Shown here piece by piece: positions 44,174-52,607 of a stretch of 64,000 nt of DNA (positions are counted from its first letter, which is position 1; every line of letters begins with the position of its first letter). Source of the stretch: SZUA-430 sp044220975 (GTDB lineage Bacteria > Pseudomonadota > Alphaproteobacteria > Micropepsales > Micropepsaceae). The DNA lies in NCBI GenBank assembly GCA_044220975.1, contig JBGAPZ010000014.1, positions 24,440 to 88,439 on the forward strand, in the 5' to 3' direction. The position numbers were made by a program, and so were the translations under genes. Under the pieces are notes generated by a model, which was not told the DNA's origin, made no database searches, and saw only the letters and a list, made by a program, of their open reading frames with translations.

Positions 44174-45376
44174 CTAGCGGCTTGCCGTTTCGCGGACGAG
44201 CAGGCGGTTAGGATCGACCGCGCGGTCGCCTTTGCGGATTTCGAAGTGCAGTTGCGGGCGGTCGACGTCGCCGGTGGAACCGACGAGGGCGATCGTTTCG
44301 CCGCGGCTCACGGTGTCGCCGCGGCCGACAAGCAGTTTCTTGTTGTGCGCGTATGCCGTGACGTAGCCGTTCGCGTGGCGCACGAGCAGTAGGTTGCCGT
44401 AAGCGGCGAGTTCGTTGCCGGCGTAGACGACCGTGCCGGTGTCCGCGGCCTTAACGGGCGTGTTCGGGTCTGCGGCGATGTTGATGCCGTCGTTGTGAAG
44501 GCCAGTGCCGCGACGACCGAAGTTCGATACGACCTTGCCGCTGACGGGCCACAGAAAACGACCTGCGCCCTTTGTGACAGGGTGCTCGTCGAAGGCCGCG
44601 TCAGGATCGCGTTCGGCGACCTCGCGTTTGACCTTCGGCTTTTCGTCGTAGGCGGCGTCGGGGTCGCGTTCGGCGAGGTCGCGCTTGGCCTTCTTCGGCG
44701 GTTCATAGGCGGCGTCGAGGTCGGGCTCGGCGATGTCACGCTTCGGTTTCCACCGCGGCATCACCAGGGAAATATCCGCGAGGTTTGGCGCCGTCAGTTC
44801 CTCCGGGCCACCCTGCCCTTCGAACAAGGGCTTCGCGCGCGGCGTGCCGAGCGCATAGAAGCGGGCGCCTTCAAGGCGCGGATCGGGTGCCGTCTCGCCG
44901 GGCTCGACCACGACGGGCGATGCGAGGACTTCTTTCTTCACCGGCGTCGGGCGTGCGGCAGGGCGCGGCTTCGGCGCTGGAAGGTCTTCCGACCTCATTT
45001 CGACAGCCGGTTTGCGCGCGCGTGGCTTCAGTTGCGCCGTGGTTTGCGGCTGCCAATTGGCGGCGACATATGCCGGTGGGATGACGATGCGTTGGCCGTG
45101 GGCCAGTTCGTATGGCGCGTGGAGACCGTTTGTTTCGATGATTGCTTCGGCGGGCACATTGTAGCGCCGCGCAAGGTACGGAACGGTGTCGCCGCGTTGG
45201 ACGAAGACAACAGTTGCCGGGCGCGCCAGCCGTGCATTGTACACGGGCGCTTGCATATCGACCGTCGCACAGCCGCTTGCCGTACCGAGCAAGAGCGCCG
45301 CGATCAGCGACTGCGCCGTCTGCTCCTTACGCTTGCGGCTCTGGCGACGTCCGCGCGGATCATTCGACCGCTCCAT
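44174..45376 (-). CDS. NlpD-like LysM/LytM lipoprotein (degenerate M23 domain)
   Basis: The 400-residue protein has a hydrophobic N terminus ending TASGC, a plausible lipobox. One LysM domain follows (FVQRGDTVPYLARRYNVPAEAI, about 57-105). A low-complexity charged linker has three imperfect copies of KRDLAERDPDAAYDE at about 210-265. The LytM/M23 domain is C-terminal. Its metal motifs are altered: NDGIN replaces HxGxD, and QLH replaces HxH. It is therefore probably an amidase activator rather than an enzyme, as for NlpD/EnvC. The surE-pcm-nlpD neighbourhood supports this. The ATG at 45376 overlaps the pcm stop by 17 bases. Confidence 0.88.
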   Translation of the reverse strand: MERSNDPRGRRQSRKRKEQTAQSLIAALLLGTASGCATVDMQAPVYNARLARPATVVFVQRGDTVPYLARRYNVPAEAIIETNGLHAPYELAHGQRIVIPPAYVAANWQPQTTAQLKPRARKPAVEMRSEDLPAPKPRPAARPTPVKKEVLASPVVVEPGETAPDPRLEGARFYALGTPRAKPLFEGQGGPEELTAPNLADISLVMPRWKPKRDIAEPDLDAAYEPPKKAKRDLAERDPDAAYDEKPKVKREVAERDPDAAFDEHPVTKGAGRFLWPVSGKVVSNFGRRGTGLHNDGINIAADPNTPVKAADTGTVVYAGNELAAYGNLLLVRHANGYVTAYAHNKKLLVGRGDTVSRGETIALVGSTGDVDRPQLHFEIRKGDRAVDPNRLLVRETASR

Positions 45377-46016
45377 CGCTTTTAGCCACGCCTTCCAACA
45401 AGGGCACGAACTTCACGGGCAAAAGATCCGTGCTCTGATAACCCTGCGCCGTTCGTCTCACGCGAACTAGCACCTGCCCGTCGACACCACGATCGATTGG
45501 AATAACCATGGAGCCCTTAATAACGAGTTGATTTAACAATTCCGCGGGCGGATTTTCGCGGGCTGCGGCAGTGACGATGATGCGGTCGAACGGTGCCTGA
45601 CCGGGCCAGCCGCGCGTACCGTCGGAGACACGGGCATCGATGTTAAAGAGGTGTAACTTCTTGAAGCGCTCTACCGCTTGTTCCAAAAGCAACGCGTGAC
45701 GCTCGATCGTGTAGATGCGCTTCACGAGTTTCGCGAGTACGGCGGTCTGGTATCCCGAGCCCGTGCCGACTTCGAGTACGCGGTGGTTCGGCTTCAACTC
45801 CGACGCCTGGGTCATGTAGGCGACGATGAACGGCTGGGAGATCGTCTGGCCTTCGTCGATCGGCAGCGCGGTGTTGTCGTAGGCGCGATCGGCAAAGACT
45901 TCCGGCACGAAGAGCTCGCGCGGGGTTGTCTCCATCGCCGACAAGACGTCCGTTTCGTTAATACCCTGGCGGCGCAGCTCCATCAAAAGCCGGATCATGC
46001 GCACGTCGGGTGTCAT
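45360..46016 (-). CDS. pcm: protein-L-isoaspartate O-methyltransferase
   Basis: The protein has 218 residues from the ATG at 46016, with GAGGG upstream. The frame stays open to 46199, but the extra 61 residues are basic, repetitive and include the BlaI promoter side. PCMT features are the substrate region NTALPIDEGQTISQPFIVAY, the SAM-binding motif VLEVGTGSGYQTAVLA, and motif II FDRIIVTAAARENP. It methylates isoaspartyl residues to start their repair. It overlaps the nlpD-like gene downstream, and in many relatives sits next to surE. Here a BlaI/M56 pair lies between. Confidence 0.94.
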   Translation of the reverse strand: MTPDVRMIRLLMELRRQGINETDVLSAMETTPRELFVPEVFADRAYDNTALPIDEGQTISQPFIVAYMTQASELKPNHRVLEVGTGSGYQTAVLAKLVKRIYTIERHALLLEQAVERFKKLHLFNIDARVSDGTRGWPGQAPFDRIIVTAAARENPPAELLNQLVIKGSMVIPIDRGVDGQVLVRVRRTAQGYQSTDLLPVKFVPLLEGVAKSDGAVE

Positions 46017-46225
46017 GCGGCCCTCGCCTGCTCTTAGGGCATTGTGCATTAGGACCTCGGCTAAGTGGAGGCGCATTGAACGCGCAAACGGGTTACCGAA
46101 TTGCCACCGTCCGGTCGCTTCGAGCCAGTGGTTCGGTCGATGATCGCGCCGCCCCCTCCGATGATCGCGCCGCCCCTCTATCGGGCGCAAGTTCGACACA
46201 AAAACGCGAGGTGCTTGACTCGCTG

Positions 46226-46264
46226 GATTACAGATGTAATCGTTGGAGAAATTACAGGTGTAAT
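46226..46264 (+). promoter_or_regulatory. two BlaI-type operators in the blaI promoter
   Basis: GATTACAGATGTAATC (46226-46241) is a perfect palindrome and ATTACAGGTGTAAT (46251-46264) a second one. Both contain the BlaI/MecI/CopY core TACA-N2-TGTA. They are 24 bp apart centre to centre. The first lies just after a TTGACT (46215-46220) that could be the -35. The second covers the ribosome-binding AGGTG of blaI. This is an autoregulatory arrangement. Confidence 0.85.
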
Positions 46265-46268
46265 CGCG

Positions 46269-46637
46269 ATGCGCATCTCAAGTGCCGAAGCCGTTGTGAT
46301 GGAAGTGCTGTGGCGGAAAAGCCCCGTTAGCGCGGACGAGATCGTTGCGGACGTCGATCGCCAGCAGGACTGGTCGGACAAGACCGTCAAGACCTTGCTG
46401 AACCGGCTGCTCACGAAGAAAGCGATCGCGGCGACACGCGACGGACGACGGTACATCTACACGCCGCTGATCCAACGGAGCGCCTACGTGCAGAACGAAA
46501 GCCGGAGTCTGCTCGACCGACTGTTCGACGGACGGCTCGCCCCGCTCGTCTCGCATTTCGCCGAGACGCGGCAGCTCAGCAAGGACGACGTCACGGAATT
46601 GAAGCGGCTGGTTAGGAAGCTCGAAGATGGCAAGTGA
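46269..46637 (+). CDS. BlaI/MecI/CopY family transcriptional repressor
   Basis: The 122-residue protein starts MRISSAEAVVMEVLWRKSPV at the ATG at 46269. The winged helix spans about 1-75 (ADEIVADV, WSDKTVKTLLNRLLTKKAI, wing RDGRRYIYTPLI). The C-terminal dimerisation helices (SLLDRLFDGRLAPLVSHFAE) hold the segment cleaved upon induction in family members. It should bind the two palindromes directly upstream. It overlaps the M56 peptidase gene by 11 bases, the standard repressor-sensor pairing. Confidence 0.92.
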   Translation: MRISSAEAVVMEVLWRKSPVSADEIVADVDRQQDWSDKTVKTLLNRLLTKKAIAATRDGRRYIYTPLIQRSAYVQNESRSLLDRLFDGRLAPLVSHFAETRQLSKDDVTELKRLVRKLEDGK

Positions 46638-48237
46638 GCTCCTGTCGTTGCTGTTGTGGGCGAACGCGACGCTGAGCGTCGGGATATTGATCGTGCTGGC
46701 GCTGCGTACGCCCGTGCGCCGGCTTGCGGGAGCAAGCATCGCTTACGCGCTTTGGCTTCTACCCATGCTCGCGTTTGCCGGGTGGCTCGTGCCGGCGCGG
46801 CAAGTGGCGGTGACGATCGCGTCCACGGCCATCGCCGATACTGCCGATAGGGCGGTTGCGACGGCTCCGGCTTCGATGGCATCGCCTGAGTTTCTAATGA
46901 TCGCGTGCTGGCTTGCCGGCGTCGGCGCTATGCTGGCGGTGTTCGCTCTGCGGCAGCGCGGCTTCGTGCGGTCGGCTGGATCGCTCGAGCCGATCGCCGA
47001 GCTTGGACACGGCGTGTTCCGCGCGGCGCCCTCTCACGGGCCCGCCGTCGTTGGTGCGCTGCGCCCGATGATCGTGTTGCCGCGGGATTTCGGCGCGCGG
47101 TTTTCGACCGCAGAACAGGCGCTGGTTCTTGCGCACGAACGCCAACATCTCGACCGGTTCGACCCGATGGTGAATGCAGGGACGATGGGTTTGCGGGCTC
47201 TGAATTGGTTCAATCCGCTCGTGCACGTTGCGGCACGCGCGTTGCGCATCGACCAGGAGCTTGCCTGCGATGCGGCCGTGCTTGCGCGCCATTGCGGCAT
47301 GCACCGCGTCTATGCCGAAGCCATGCTGAAATCCCATGCGGCCGCGTTCGATATTCCTGTCGGTTGTGCATGGCACACATCCGCTTTCCATCCGTTGAAG
47401 GAGCGTATTCTGATGTTGACGTTCACACCGTCGAGGCTGAGCCGCGGCCTTGGCCTTTCGTTCGTTACCGCCGCTGCCTTCGGTGTTTGCGGTGCGGTTT
47501 GGTTGATGCGCCCAGTCGAACTGCAAGCGGCGGCGGAAGAGCCGTTTGCAGCGATCGAAGATCACACCGCCACTGACGCGACGAGCGCGGAGGAAGCGGT
47601 GCAAGAAGCGCTAGCCGCTGCGAAAGATGCGATGAAGCAAGCGCACGCTGCGGTGCGGGAAGCGATGAAGGGAGCGCGAGCGGAGGCAAAAGCTGCGGCT
47701 TATGAGGCGATGCAGGAAGCGCATGCCGCGGTGCGAGAAGCGATGCAGGAGGCAAAGCAGGAGGCCAAGGCCGCGATCCACGAAGCGCGGGATGAAGCAC
47801 GGCGGGACGCGAAAGCTGCCCATGAGGCGGGGGACGAAGCGCGGCGCGACAGGGACGAGGCGCGGCAAGAAGCGAGAGCCGCTCTGGACGAAGCCCGCGC
47901 GGTGATGGCGAAGCGCGAAGTGCGCGCGGCCGCGGCCGTAGCTGCTGAAGCAGCCGCACAAGCGAAGCTTGCGATGAGAGACGCCGAGTCAGCTGTTGCC
48001 GCCTCTATGCGGGCGGCGGCGCCTGCGATAGCGGCGGCGCAGCGCGAGGCTGAGCGTAGTGTGCGGCGCGCGATGCGCGATGTCGGCCGGGCGAAGGCGT
48101 TGGCGGCAGCGTGCCGGAACGCGCTCGCAGAATGGCCGGACGTCGACCGCTCAGATGAAGCGAAGATGCGCGCGTTGGAAAAGCTTGTGTGCATTCCCGG
48201 ACCGAGCAAGCGCCCGGCGCCCGAGCCGCAAGACTAG
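46627..48237 (+). CDS. BlaR1-like M56 membrane metallopeptidase with Ala-rich helical C-terminal domain
   Basis: The 536-residue protein has three to four membrane helices (SLLLWANATLSVGILIVLAL; LWLLPMLAFAGWLV; FLMIACWLAGVGAMLAVFAL; another near 285-300). The cytoplasmic zinc motif HERQH is near residue 169, with the downstream ligand in DQELACDAAV. Where BlaR1/MecR1 carry a penicillin-binding sensor, this protein has about 185 residues of Ala/Glu/Arg/Lys repeats with a roughly 11-residue period (EAMQEAHAAVREAMQEAKQ, DEARRDRDEARQEARAALDE). This forms a long single helix or coiled coil, ending in a Cys-containing tail. No beta-lactamase gene is adjacent. The stimulus is therefore unlikely to be sensed as in BlaR1. 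Confidence 0.88.
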   Translation: MASELLSLLLWANATLSVGILIVLALRTPVRRLAGASIAYALWLLPMLAFAGWLVPARQVAVTIASTAIADTADRAVATAPASMASPEFLMIACWLAGVGAMLAVFALRQRGFVRSAGSLEPIAELGHGVFRAAPSHGPAVVGALRPMIVLPRDFGARFSTAEQALVLAHERQHLDRFDPMVNAGTMGLRALNWFNPLVHVAARALRIDQELACDAAVLARHCGMHRVYAEAMLKSHAAAFDIPVGCAWHTSAFHPLKERILMLTFTPSRLSRGLGLSFVTAAAFGVCGAVWLMRPVELQAAAEEPFAAIEDHTATDATSAEEAVQEALAAAKDAMKQAHAAVREAMKGARAEAKAAAYEAMQEAHAAVREAMQEAKQEAKAAIHEARDEARRDAKAAHEAGDEARRDRDEARQEARAALDEARAVMAKREVRAAAAVAAEAAAQAKLAMRDAESAVAASMRAAAPAIAAAQREAERSVRRAMRDVGRAKALAAACRNALAEWPDVDRSDEAKMRALEKLVCIPGPSKRPAPEPQD

Positions 48238-48269
48238 GCGGGGCCGGTGACCTTAAAGCGCGGCGCAGA

Positions 48270-49052
48270 CTATCGCGGCGCGCCGTTCAGGTGTTGGGCC
48301 AGCGTTTTGAGGGTGCGGTCTTCGGTTAGATTCATGTGCAACGGCGTGACCGAGATCCGGCCGTCGTAGATCGCGCGCAGATCGGTGCCTTCGGGCGGGT
48401 TCGAGCGGACGCGATTGAAACCCAGCCAGAAATACGGGTTGCCGCGACCATCGATCCGCTCGATCAGGTTTGTCATGGACTGATCACGCTTGCCTTGCGA
48501 CGTCACCTCGATGCGCTTTACCGCGTCGGGAGCCACGTCGGGGAAATTGATGTTGATCAGTACGTCTTTCGGCCAGCCCACTTCGCGTAATTTGCGGATG
48601 ATGTTCGGTCCGTGGGTTTCGCCGCAGGTCCACTTGACCGGACCTTCGTCCGCCAGCGTCGATTGGCTTAGCGCGATCGAAGGAATGCCGAGCGCAGTCC
48701 CTTCCATGGCGGCTGCGATCGTACCCGAATAGGTCACGTCGTCGGCCATGTTCGAGCCGCGGTTGACCCCAGAGAGAATAAGATCGGGGCGGTGTTCCTT
48801 CAGCACGTGGTTGACGCCCATCAGGACGCAGTCGGTCGGCGTGCCCTGGACAGCGAATTTCTGCTTGGAGACTTCACGGATGCGCAGCGGTTGCGTGAGC
48901 GTGAGCTTGCGGGAAGCCCCGCTTTCTTCGCTTTCAGGGGCAACGATCCAGACGTCATCCGACAGCGCATGAGCAATCTTCTCAAGCGCCGCCAAACCCG
49001 GGGCGTTGATGCCGTCGTCGTTCGACAGAAGGATGCGGAACTTACGCGCCAT
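48270..49052 (-). CDS. surE: 5'/3'-nucleotidase SurE
   Basis: The 260-residue protein starts MARKFRILLSNDDGINAPG at the ATG at 49052. The acidic DD pair at the N terminus and the conserved SGVNRGSNMADDVTYSGTIA with its metal-binding Asn are the SurE landmarks. PTDCVLMGVNHVL and LTDRTL-type C-terminal strands complete the fold. It dephosphorylates nucleoside monophosphates and short polyphosphate. It overlaps the serS stop by 11 bases, indicating translational coupling. Confidence 0.95.
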   Translation of the reverse strand: MARKFRILLSNDDGINAPGLAALEKIAHALSDDVWIVAPESEESGASRKLTLTQPLRIREVSKQKFAVQGTPTDCVLMGVNHVLKEHRPDLILSGVNRGSNMADDVTYSGTIAAAMEGTALGIPSIALSQSTLADEGPVKWTCGETHGPNIIRKLREVGWPKDVLININFPDVAPDAVKRIEVTSQGKRDQSMTNLIERIDGRGNPYFWLGFNRVRSNPPEGTDLRAIYDGRISVTPLHMNLTEDRTLKTLAQHLNGAPR

Positions 49053-50328
49053 GTGGTGCAATCACGTCGAGGCCGCCCATGTAGGGTTTCAGGACATCCG
49101 GGATCGCGATCGATCCGTCGGCTTGCTGATAGTTTTCGAGCACTGCGACGAGCGTGCGTCCGACGGCCAGACCAGAGCCGTTCAGCGTGTGCACGAAGCG
49201 CGTGCCCTTTTCGCCGGCTGCGCGATAGCGCGCGTCCATGCGGCGGGCTTGGAAGTCGCCACAATTCGAGCACGAGGAAATTTCGCGGTAGGCGTTTTGG
49301 CCCGGCAGCCAGACTTCAATGTCGTGCGTCTTGCGCGCAGCAAAGCCCATGTCGCCGGTGGAAAGCACCATCGTGCGGTACGGCAAGTTCAGGCGCTTCA
49401 GCACATCTTCTGCGCACGCCGTCATGCGATCATGCTCGGCATTCGATTGTTCCGCCGTCGTGATGGAGACGAGTTCAACCTTCGAGAACTGGTGCATGCG
49501 GATCATGCCGCGCGTGTCCTTGCCGGCAGCGCCCGCTTCGGAGCGGAAGCATGGCGTCCACGCGGTGAAGCGCAGCGGCAATACGCTTTCGTCGAGGATT
49601 TGTTCGCGCACCTGGTTCGTGAGCGAGACCTCCGCCGTCGGGATCAGCCAGTACCCGTTCGTGGTGCCGAACTGTTCGTCGCGGAATTTCGGCAGCTGCG
49701 CGGTACCGAACATCGCCTGATCGCGCACGAGGTATGGCGGCACGACCTCTTGATAACCGAACGTGCCGGTGTGCAGATCGAGCATGAAGTTTGCGAGCGC
49801 GCGCTCGAGACGAGCGAGTTGACCCTTCAGCAGGACGAAACGCGCGCCAGACATTTTGGCAGCGTTTTCGAAATCCATGAGCTTCAGCGCTTCGCCAATG
49901 TCGAAGTGCTGCTTCGCGGCGAAGTTCATCGCGCGAGGTTGACCAACACGGCGAAGTTCTTTGTTCGCTGTTTCGTCGGGACCGTCTGGGACATCGGCGG
50001 CTGGCAAATTCGGGATCGTGGAGAGGAGTTCGTTCAACGCCTCTTCGCTCTCGCGCACGCGCAGTTCGGTTGCCGGCACCTCTTCCTTGAGGAGTGCCAC
50101 TTCCGCCATCAGGCGCTGCGCCTCGGCTTCGTTCTTTTGCGCCTTCGCTTGGCCGATTTTTTTCGAAGCGTCGTTACGCTGGCTTTGCATTTCCTGAAGC
50201 CGTTGCGTAGCGCCGCGCCAGTCCTGATCGACGCGCAAGATCTCGCTCGACATCGCGTTCAAGCCACGACGTTTCAGGCCCTCGTCGAAGGCGCCGGGGT
50301 TTTCGCGGATGAACTTGATGTCGTGCAT
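49042..50328 (-). CDS. serS: seryl-tRNA synthetase
   Basis: The 428-residue class II synthetase has an N-terminal coiled-coil arm (about residues 30-100, QRLQEMQSQRNDASKKIGQAK) that grips tRNA-Ser. Motif 2 is FRSEAGAAGKDTRGMIRMHQF split around the ATP loop, and motif 3 is LNGSGLAVGRTLVAVLENYQ. Length and motifs are canonical. The ATG at 50328 follows the tatC stop at 61 bases. It heads the serS-surE pair. Confidence 0.97.
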   Translation of the reverse strand: MHDIKFIRENPGAFDEGLKRRGLNAMSSEILRVDQDWRGATQRLQEMQSQRNDASKKIGQAKAQKNEAEAQRLMAEVALLKEEVPATELRVRESEEALNELLSTIPNLPAADVPDGPDETANKELRRVGQPRAMNFAAKQHFDIGEALKLMDFENAAKMSGARFVLLKGQLARLERALANFMLDLHTGTFGYQEVVPPYLVRDQAMFGTAQLPKFRDEQFGTTNGYWLIPTAEVSLTNQVREQILDESVLPLRFTAWTPCFRSEAGAAGKDTRGMIRMHQFSKVELVSITTAEQSNAEHDRMTACAEDVLKRLNLPYRTMVLSTGDMGFAARKTHDIEVWLPGQNAYREISSCSNCGDFQARRMDARYRAAGEKGTRFVHTLNGSGLAVGRTLVAVLENYQQADGSIAIPDVLKPYMGGLDVIAPHGA

Positions 50329-50389
50329 AGGTAAGCCGTTTGCGTTGAGGTGGGGTGTTTAGCGGCTCATCCCCTGCCCCACAACGGGG

Positions 50390-51202
50390 CTAAACGGCGC
50401 TTTCCGCTCTTTTCGCGTCTTCTGCGCGGCGCTTTTCGATGAGCCAGACGCTCCAAATCGAGGCTTCGAACAATAGCAAGAGCGGGATTGCGAGCACGAA
50501 CTGGCTGAGCGCGTCGGGGGGTGTGAGAATTGCCGCCACAACGAACACGAACACGATCGCGTAGCGGCGGCCGCGTCTGAGCATGTCCGACGACACGATA
50601 CCGACGCGCCCTAAGAGGGTTAGCAGTACCGGCAATTGGAAGCTGAAACCAAAAGCGAAAATCAGGCTCATGACCAAGTTCAGGTAGTCAGCCACCTTCG
50701 CTTGCAGTTTGATCGGCAACTCGCCCGGACCACCGGGTGTTTCGAAGCCCAGGAAGAAACGGATGACGACGGGCAACAACACGTAATAGAGCAGTGCTGC
50801 GCCGAGGGCGAACATCACGGGCGTCGCGAACAGAAACGGTAGGAACGCGCGACGCTCGTTGCGATAGAGCCCCGGCGCCACGAACATCCAGATTTGCGAG
50901 GCGATGATCGGAAACGAAATGCACATCGCGCTGAACGCCGCGACCTTCACGTAGGTCAGGAACGTTTCGTAGAGGGCGGTGTAGATCATCTCGCGCCCTG
51001 GTTGGCCTTCGAGGGCCGCCGCCAGCGGATGCGTCAGGAACGCATAGATGCGCGCGGCGAAGAAGTACGAGGCGATGAAGGCGATGATAAACGCGGCCAG
51101 CGACCAGATCAGGCGGCGGCGGAGCTCGATCAGGTGATCGAGCAGCGGCGCGCGCGAAGCCTCGATATGGGCTTCATCTTCGTTGGGGCCGGGCGCGGTC
51201 AT
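50390..51202 (-). CDS. tatC: Sec-independent protein translocase TatC
   Basis: The 270-residue protein has six membrane helices. The N-terminal signature is PLLDHLIELRRRLIWSLAAF, the twin-arginine signal-peptide binding region. FLTYVKVAAFSAMCISFPII and FAFGFSFQLPVLLTLLGRVG follow. The tail is basic and acidic (EKRRAEDAKRAESAV). It is the receptor of the twin-arginine translocase. Its ATG overlaps the tatB stop by four bases. Confidence 0.97.
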   Translation of the reverse strand: MTAPGPNEDEAHIEASRAPLLDHLIELRRRLIWSLAAFIIAFIASYFFAARIYAFLTHPLAAALEGQPGREMIYTALYETFLTYVKVAAFSAMCISFPIIASQIWMFVAPGLYRNERRAFLPFLFATPVMFALGAALLYYVLLPVVIRFFLGFETPGGPGELPIKLQAKVADYLNLVMSLIFAFGFSFQLPVLLTLLGRVGIVSSDMLRRGRRYAIVFVFVVAAILTPPDALSQFVLAIPLLLLFEASIWSVWLIEKRRAEDAKRAESAV

Positions 51203-51528
51203 GGTGCGGGCGGCGTCACCGGTTCGGGTACTGCGGCTGGCGGCGGCTCGGCCGGTTTCGGCGCAGGCGCGCGGCCAGTCATCAGGTCTTGTTCCAGCCC
51301 TTCAAATTCCGGCGGCCGGGTCATATCGCTGAACTCACGCTTCATGTCGTCGACTTCGGATTCGCGCATCAGGTCGTCGATGTGGGTTTGGAATTCGCGC
51401 GCAAGAGCACGCGCTTTGCCCATCCACTGGCCAACCATGCGGAATGCGTAGGGCAGATCCTTCGGGCCGATCACGAGAAGCGCGACGATCCCGATGATGA
51501 CCAGCTCGTCCCAGCCGATATCGAACAT
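51199..51528 (-). CDS. tatB: Sec-independent protein translocase TatB
   Basis: The 109-residue protein has one N-terminal helix MFDIGWDELVIIGIVALLVI followed by GPKDLP, the TatB-type hinge. An amphipathic helix (MGKARALAREFQTHIDDLMR) and a Pro-rich disordered tail ending VTPPAP follow. It lies 12 bases after tatA and overlaps tatC. Confidence 0.95.
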   Translation of the reverse strand: MFDIGWDELVIIGIVALLVIGPKDLPYAFRMVGQWMGKARALAREFQTHIDDLMRESEVDDMKREFSDMTRPPEFEGLEQDLMTGRAPAPKPAEPPPAAVPEPVTPPAP

Positions 51529-51540
51529 TCGGCGGCGCCT

Positions 51541-51741
51541 CTAGTTCTTGACGCTGTCCTTATTATCGGTGCCGTCTTTGTTTTGTTCGATCGGCTTCTC
51601 GTCGTCGGCAAGGCCTTTGCGAAAAGCCTTGATGCCGCGCGCCACGTCACCCATCAGGTCCGAGACGCGGCCACGACCGCCAAACAAGATCAAAACAATG
51701 GCGCCGACGATCAGCCAGTGCCAAATCGAAAATCCACCCAT
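51541..51741 (-). CDS. tatA: Sec-independent protein translocase TatA
   Basis: The 66-residue protein has a membrane helix WHWLIVGAIVLILFGGRGRV, an amphipathic helix SDLMGDVARGIKAFRKGLAD, and a charged tail. The phenylalanine-glycine hinge is FGGRG. It oligomerises to form the Tat pore. The gene starts 95 bases after scpB and opens the tatABC operon. Confidence 0.95.
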   Translation of the reverse strand: MGGFSIWHWLIVGAIVLILFGGRGRVSDLMGDVARGIKAFRKGLADDEKPIEQNKDGTDNKDSVKN

Positions 51742-51836
51742 GCGTCAAAATCCTTGTGCCAGCGCGATTGTCCCAAATGGCGCGTGCCCGCGCAATCGAG
51801 GAGATAGCGCGGTTCACGTCGTTGTTAAGGGACGCC

Positions 51837-52607
51837 TTATTCGGCGGAATTGCCGTCTTTCGGGTCCGGCGTTTCGGGCTCGAACAGGTCGCCGCTGTCG
51901 CCGGCCTCCAGCGGATCTTCGTCCATAGCCAGCGAGTCGCTGGGTGAAGGCACGTTGAAGCTTGCCGGAATGCGGCCCTCCATGAGGCCCGCCGCGCGCA
52001 ATTCGTCGAGGCCCGGCAGGTCCGTGACCTTGTCCAAACCGAAATGCAGCAGGAAGTCGTCGCTGGTGCCGTAGGTCACTGGACGGCCGGGCACGCGCCT
52101 GCGGCCGCGCATCTTCACCCAGCCCAGTTCTAGCAAGATGTCGAGCGTGCCCTTGTTGATGGTAACGCCTCGGATCTCTTCGATTTCGGCGCGCGTGACG
52201 GGCTGGTGGTAAGCGACGATCGCGAGCGTCTCCAACGCGGCGCGCGAGAGGCGCTTCTGTTCGACCGCGTGCTTTTGCAGAATGTGCGCGAGATCGGGTG
52301 CAGTGCGAAAGGCCCATTTGCCTGCGAGGCGCACGAGGTTCACGCCGCGCTTGGCGTAGGCCTGCGAGAGTTCTTCGAGAAGTGCCGGGATATCCGAGTC
52401 CGGCGGCATGCGTTCGACGATCGAATCTTCGTCGAGCGGTTCGGCGGCGGCGAACAGGATCGCCTCGACCATGCGCAGGTGCATCGCGACCAGCGGGATC
52501 GCGTCGCCCGGAAAGAGGCGGGTGACGGTTCCGTCTTTCGCGTCGGTGGTTTGTTTGTTCTTCATGTCGTCGTCGGGCTTCATGGCACGCGCTGGAGATG
52601 GCGTCAT
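51837..52607 (-). CDS. scpB: segregation and condensation protein B
   Basis: The 256-residue protein holds two winged-helix domains (about residues 40-200): MVEAILFAAAEPLDEDSIVE, RLSRAALETLAIVAYHQPVT, RGVTINKGTLDILLELGWVK and GRPVTYGTSDDFLLHFGLDK. An acidic tail is rich in Asp/Glu/Pro. It binds ScpA in the SMC complex. The start overlaps the scpA stop (ATGA); an internal ATG at residue 9 is the alternative. Confidence 0.95.
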   Translation of the reverse strand: MTPSPARAMKPDDDMKNKQTTDAKDGTVTRLFPGDAIPLVAMHLRMVEAILFAAAEPLDEDSIVERMPPDSDIPALLEELSQAYAKRGVNLVRLAGKWAFRTAPDLAHILQKHAVEQKRLSRAALETLAIVAYHQPVTRAEIEEIRGVTINKGTLDILLELGWVKMRGRRRVPGRPVTYGTSDDFLLHFGLDKVTDLPGLDELRAAGLMEGRIPASFNVPSPSDSLAMDEDPLEAGDSGDLFEPETPDPKDGNSAE

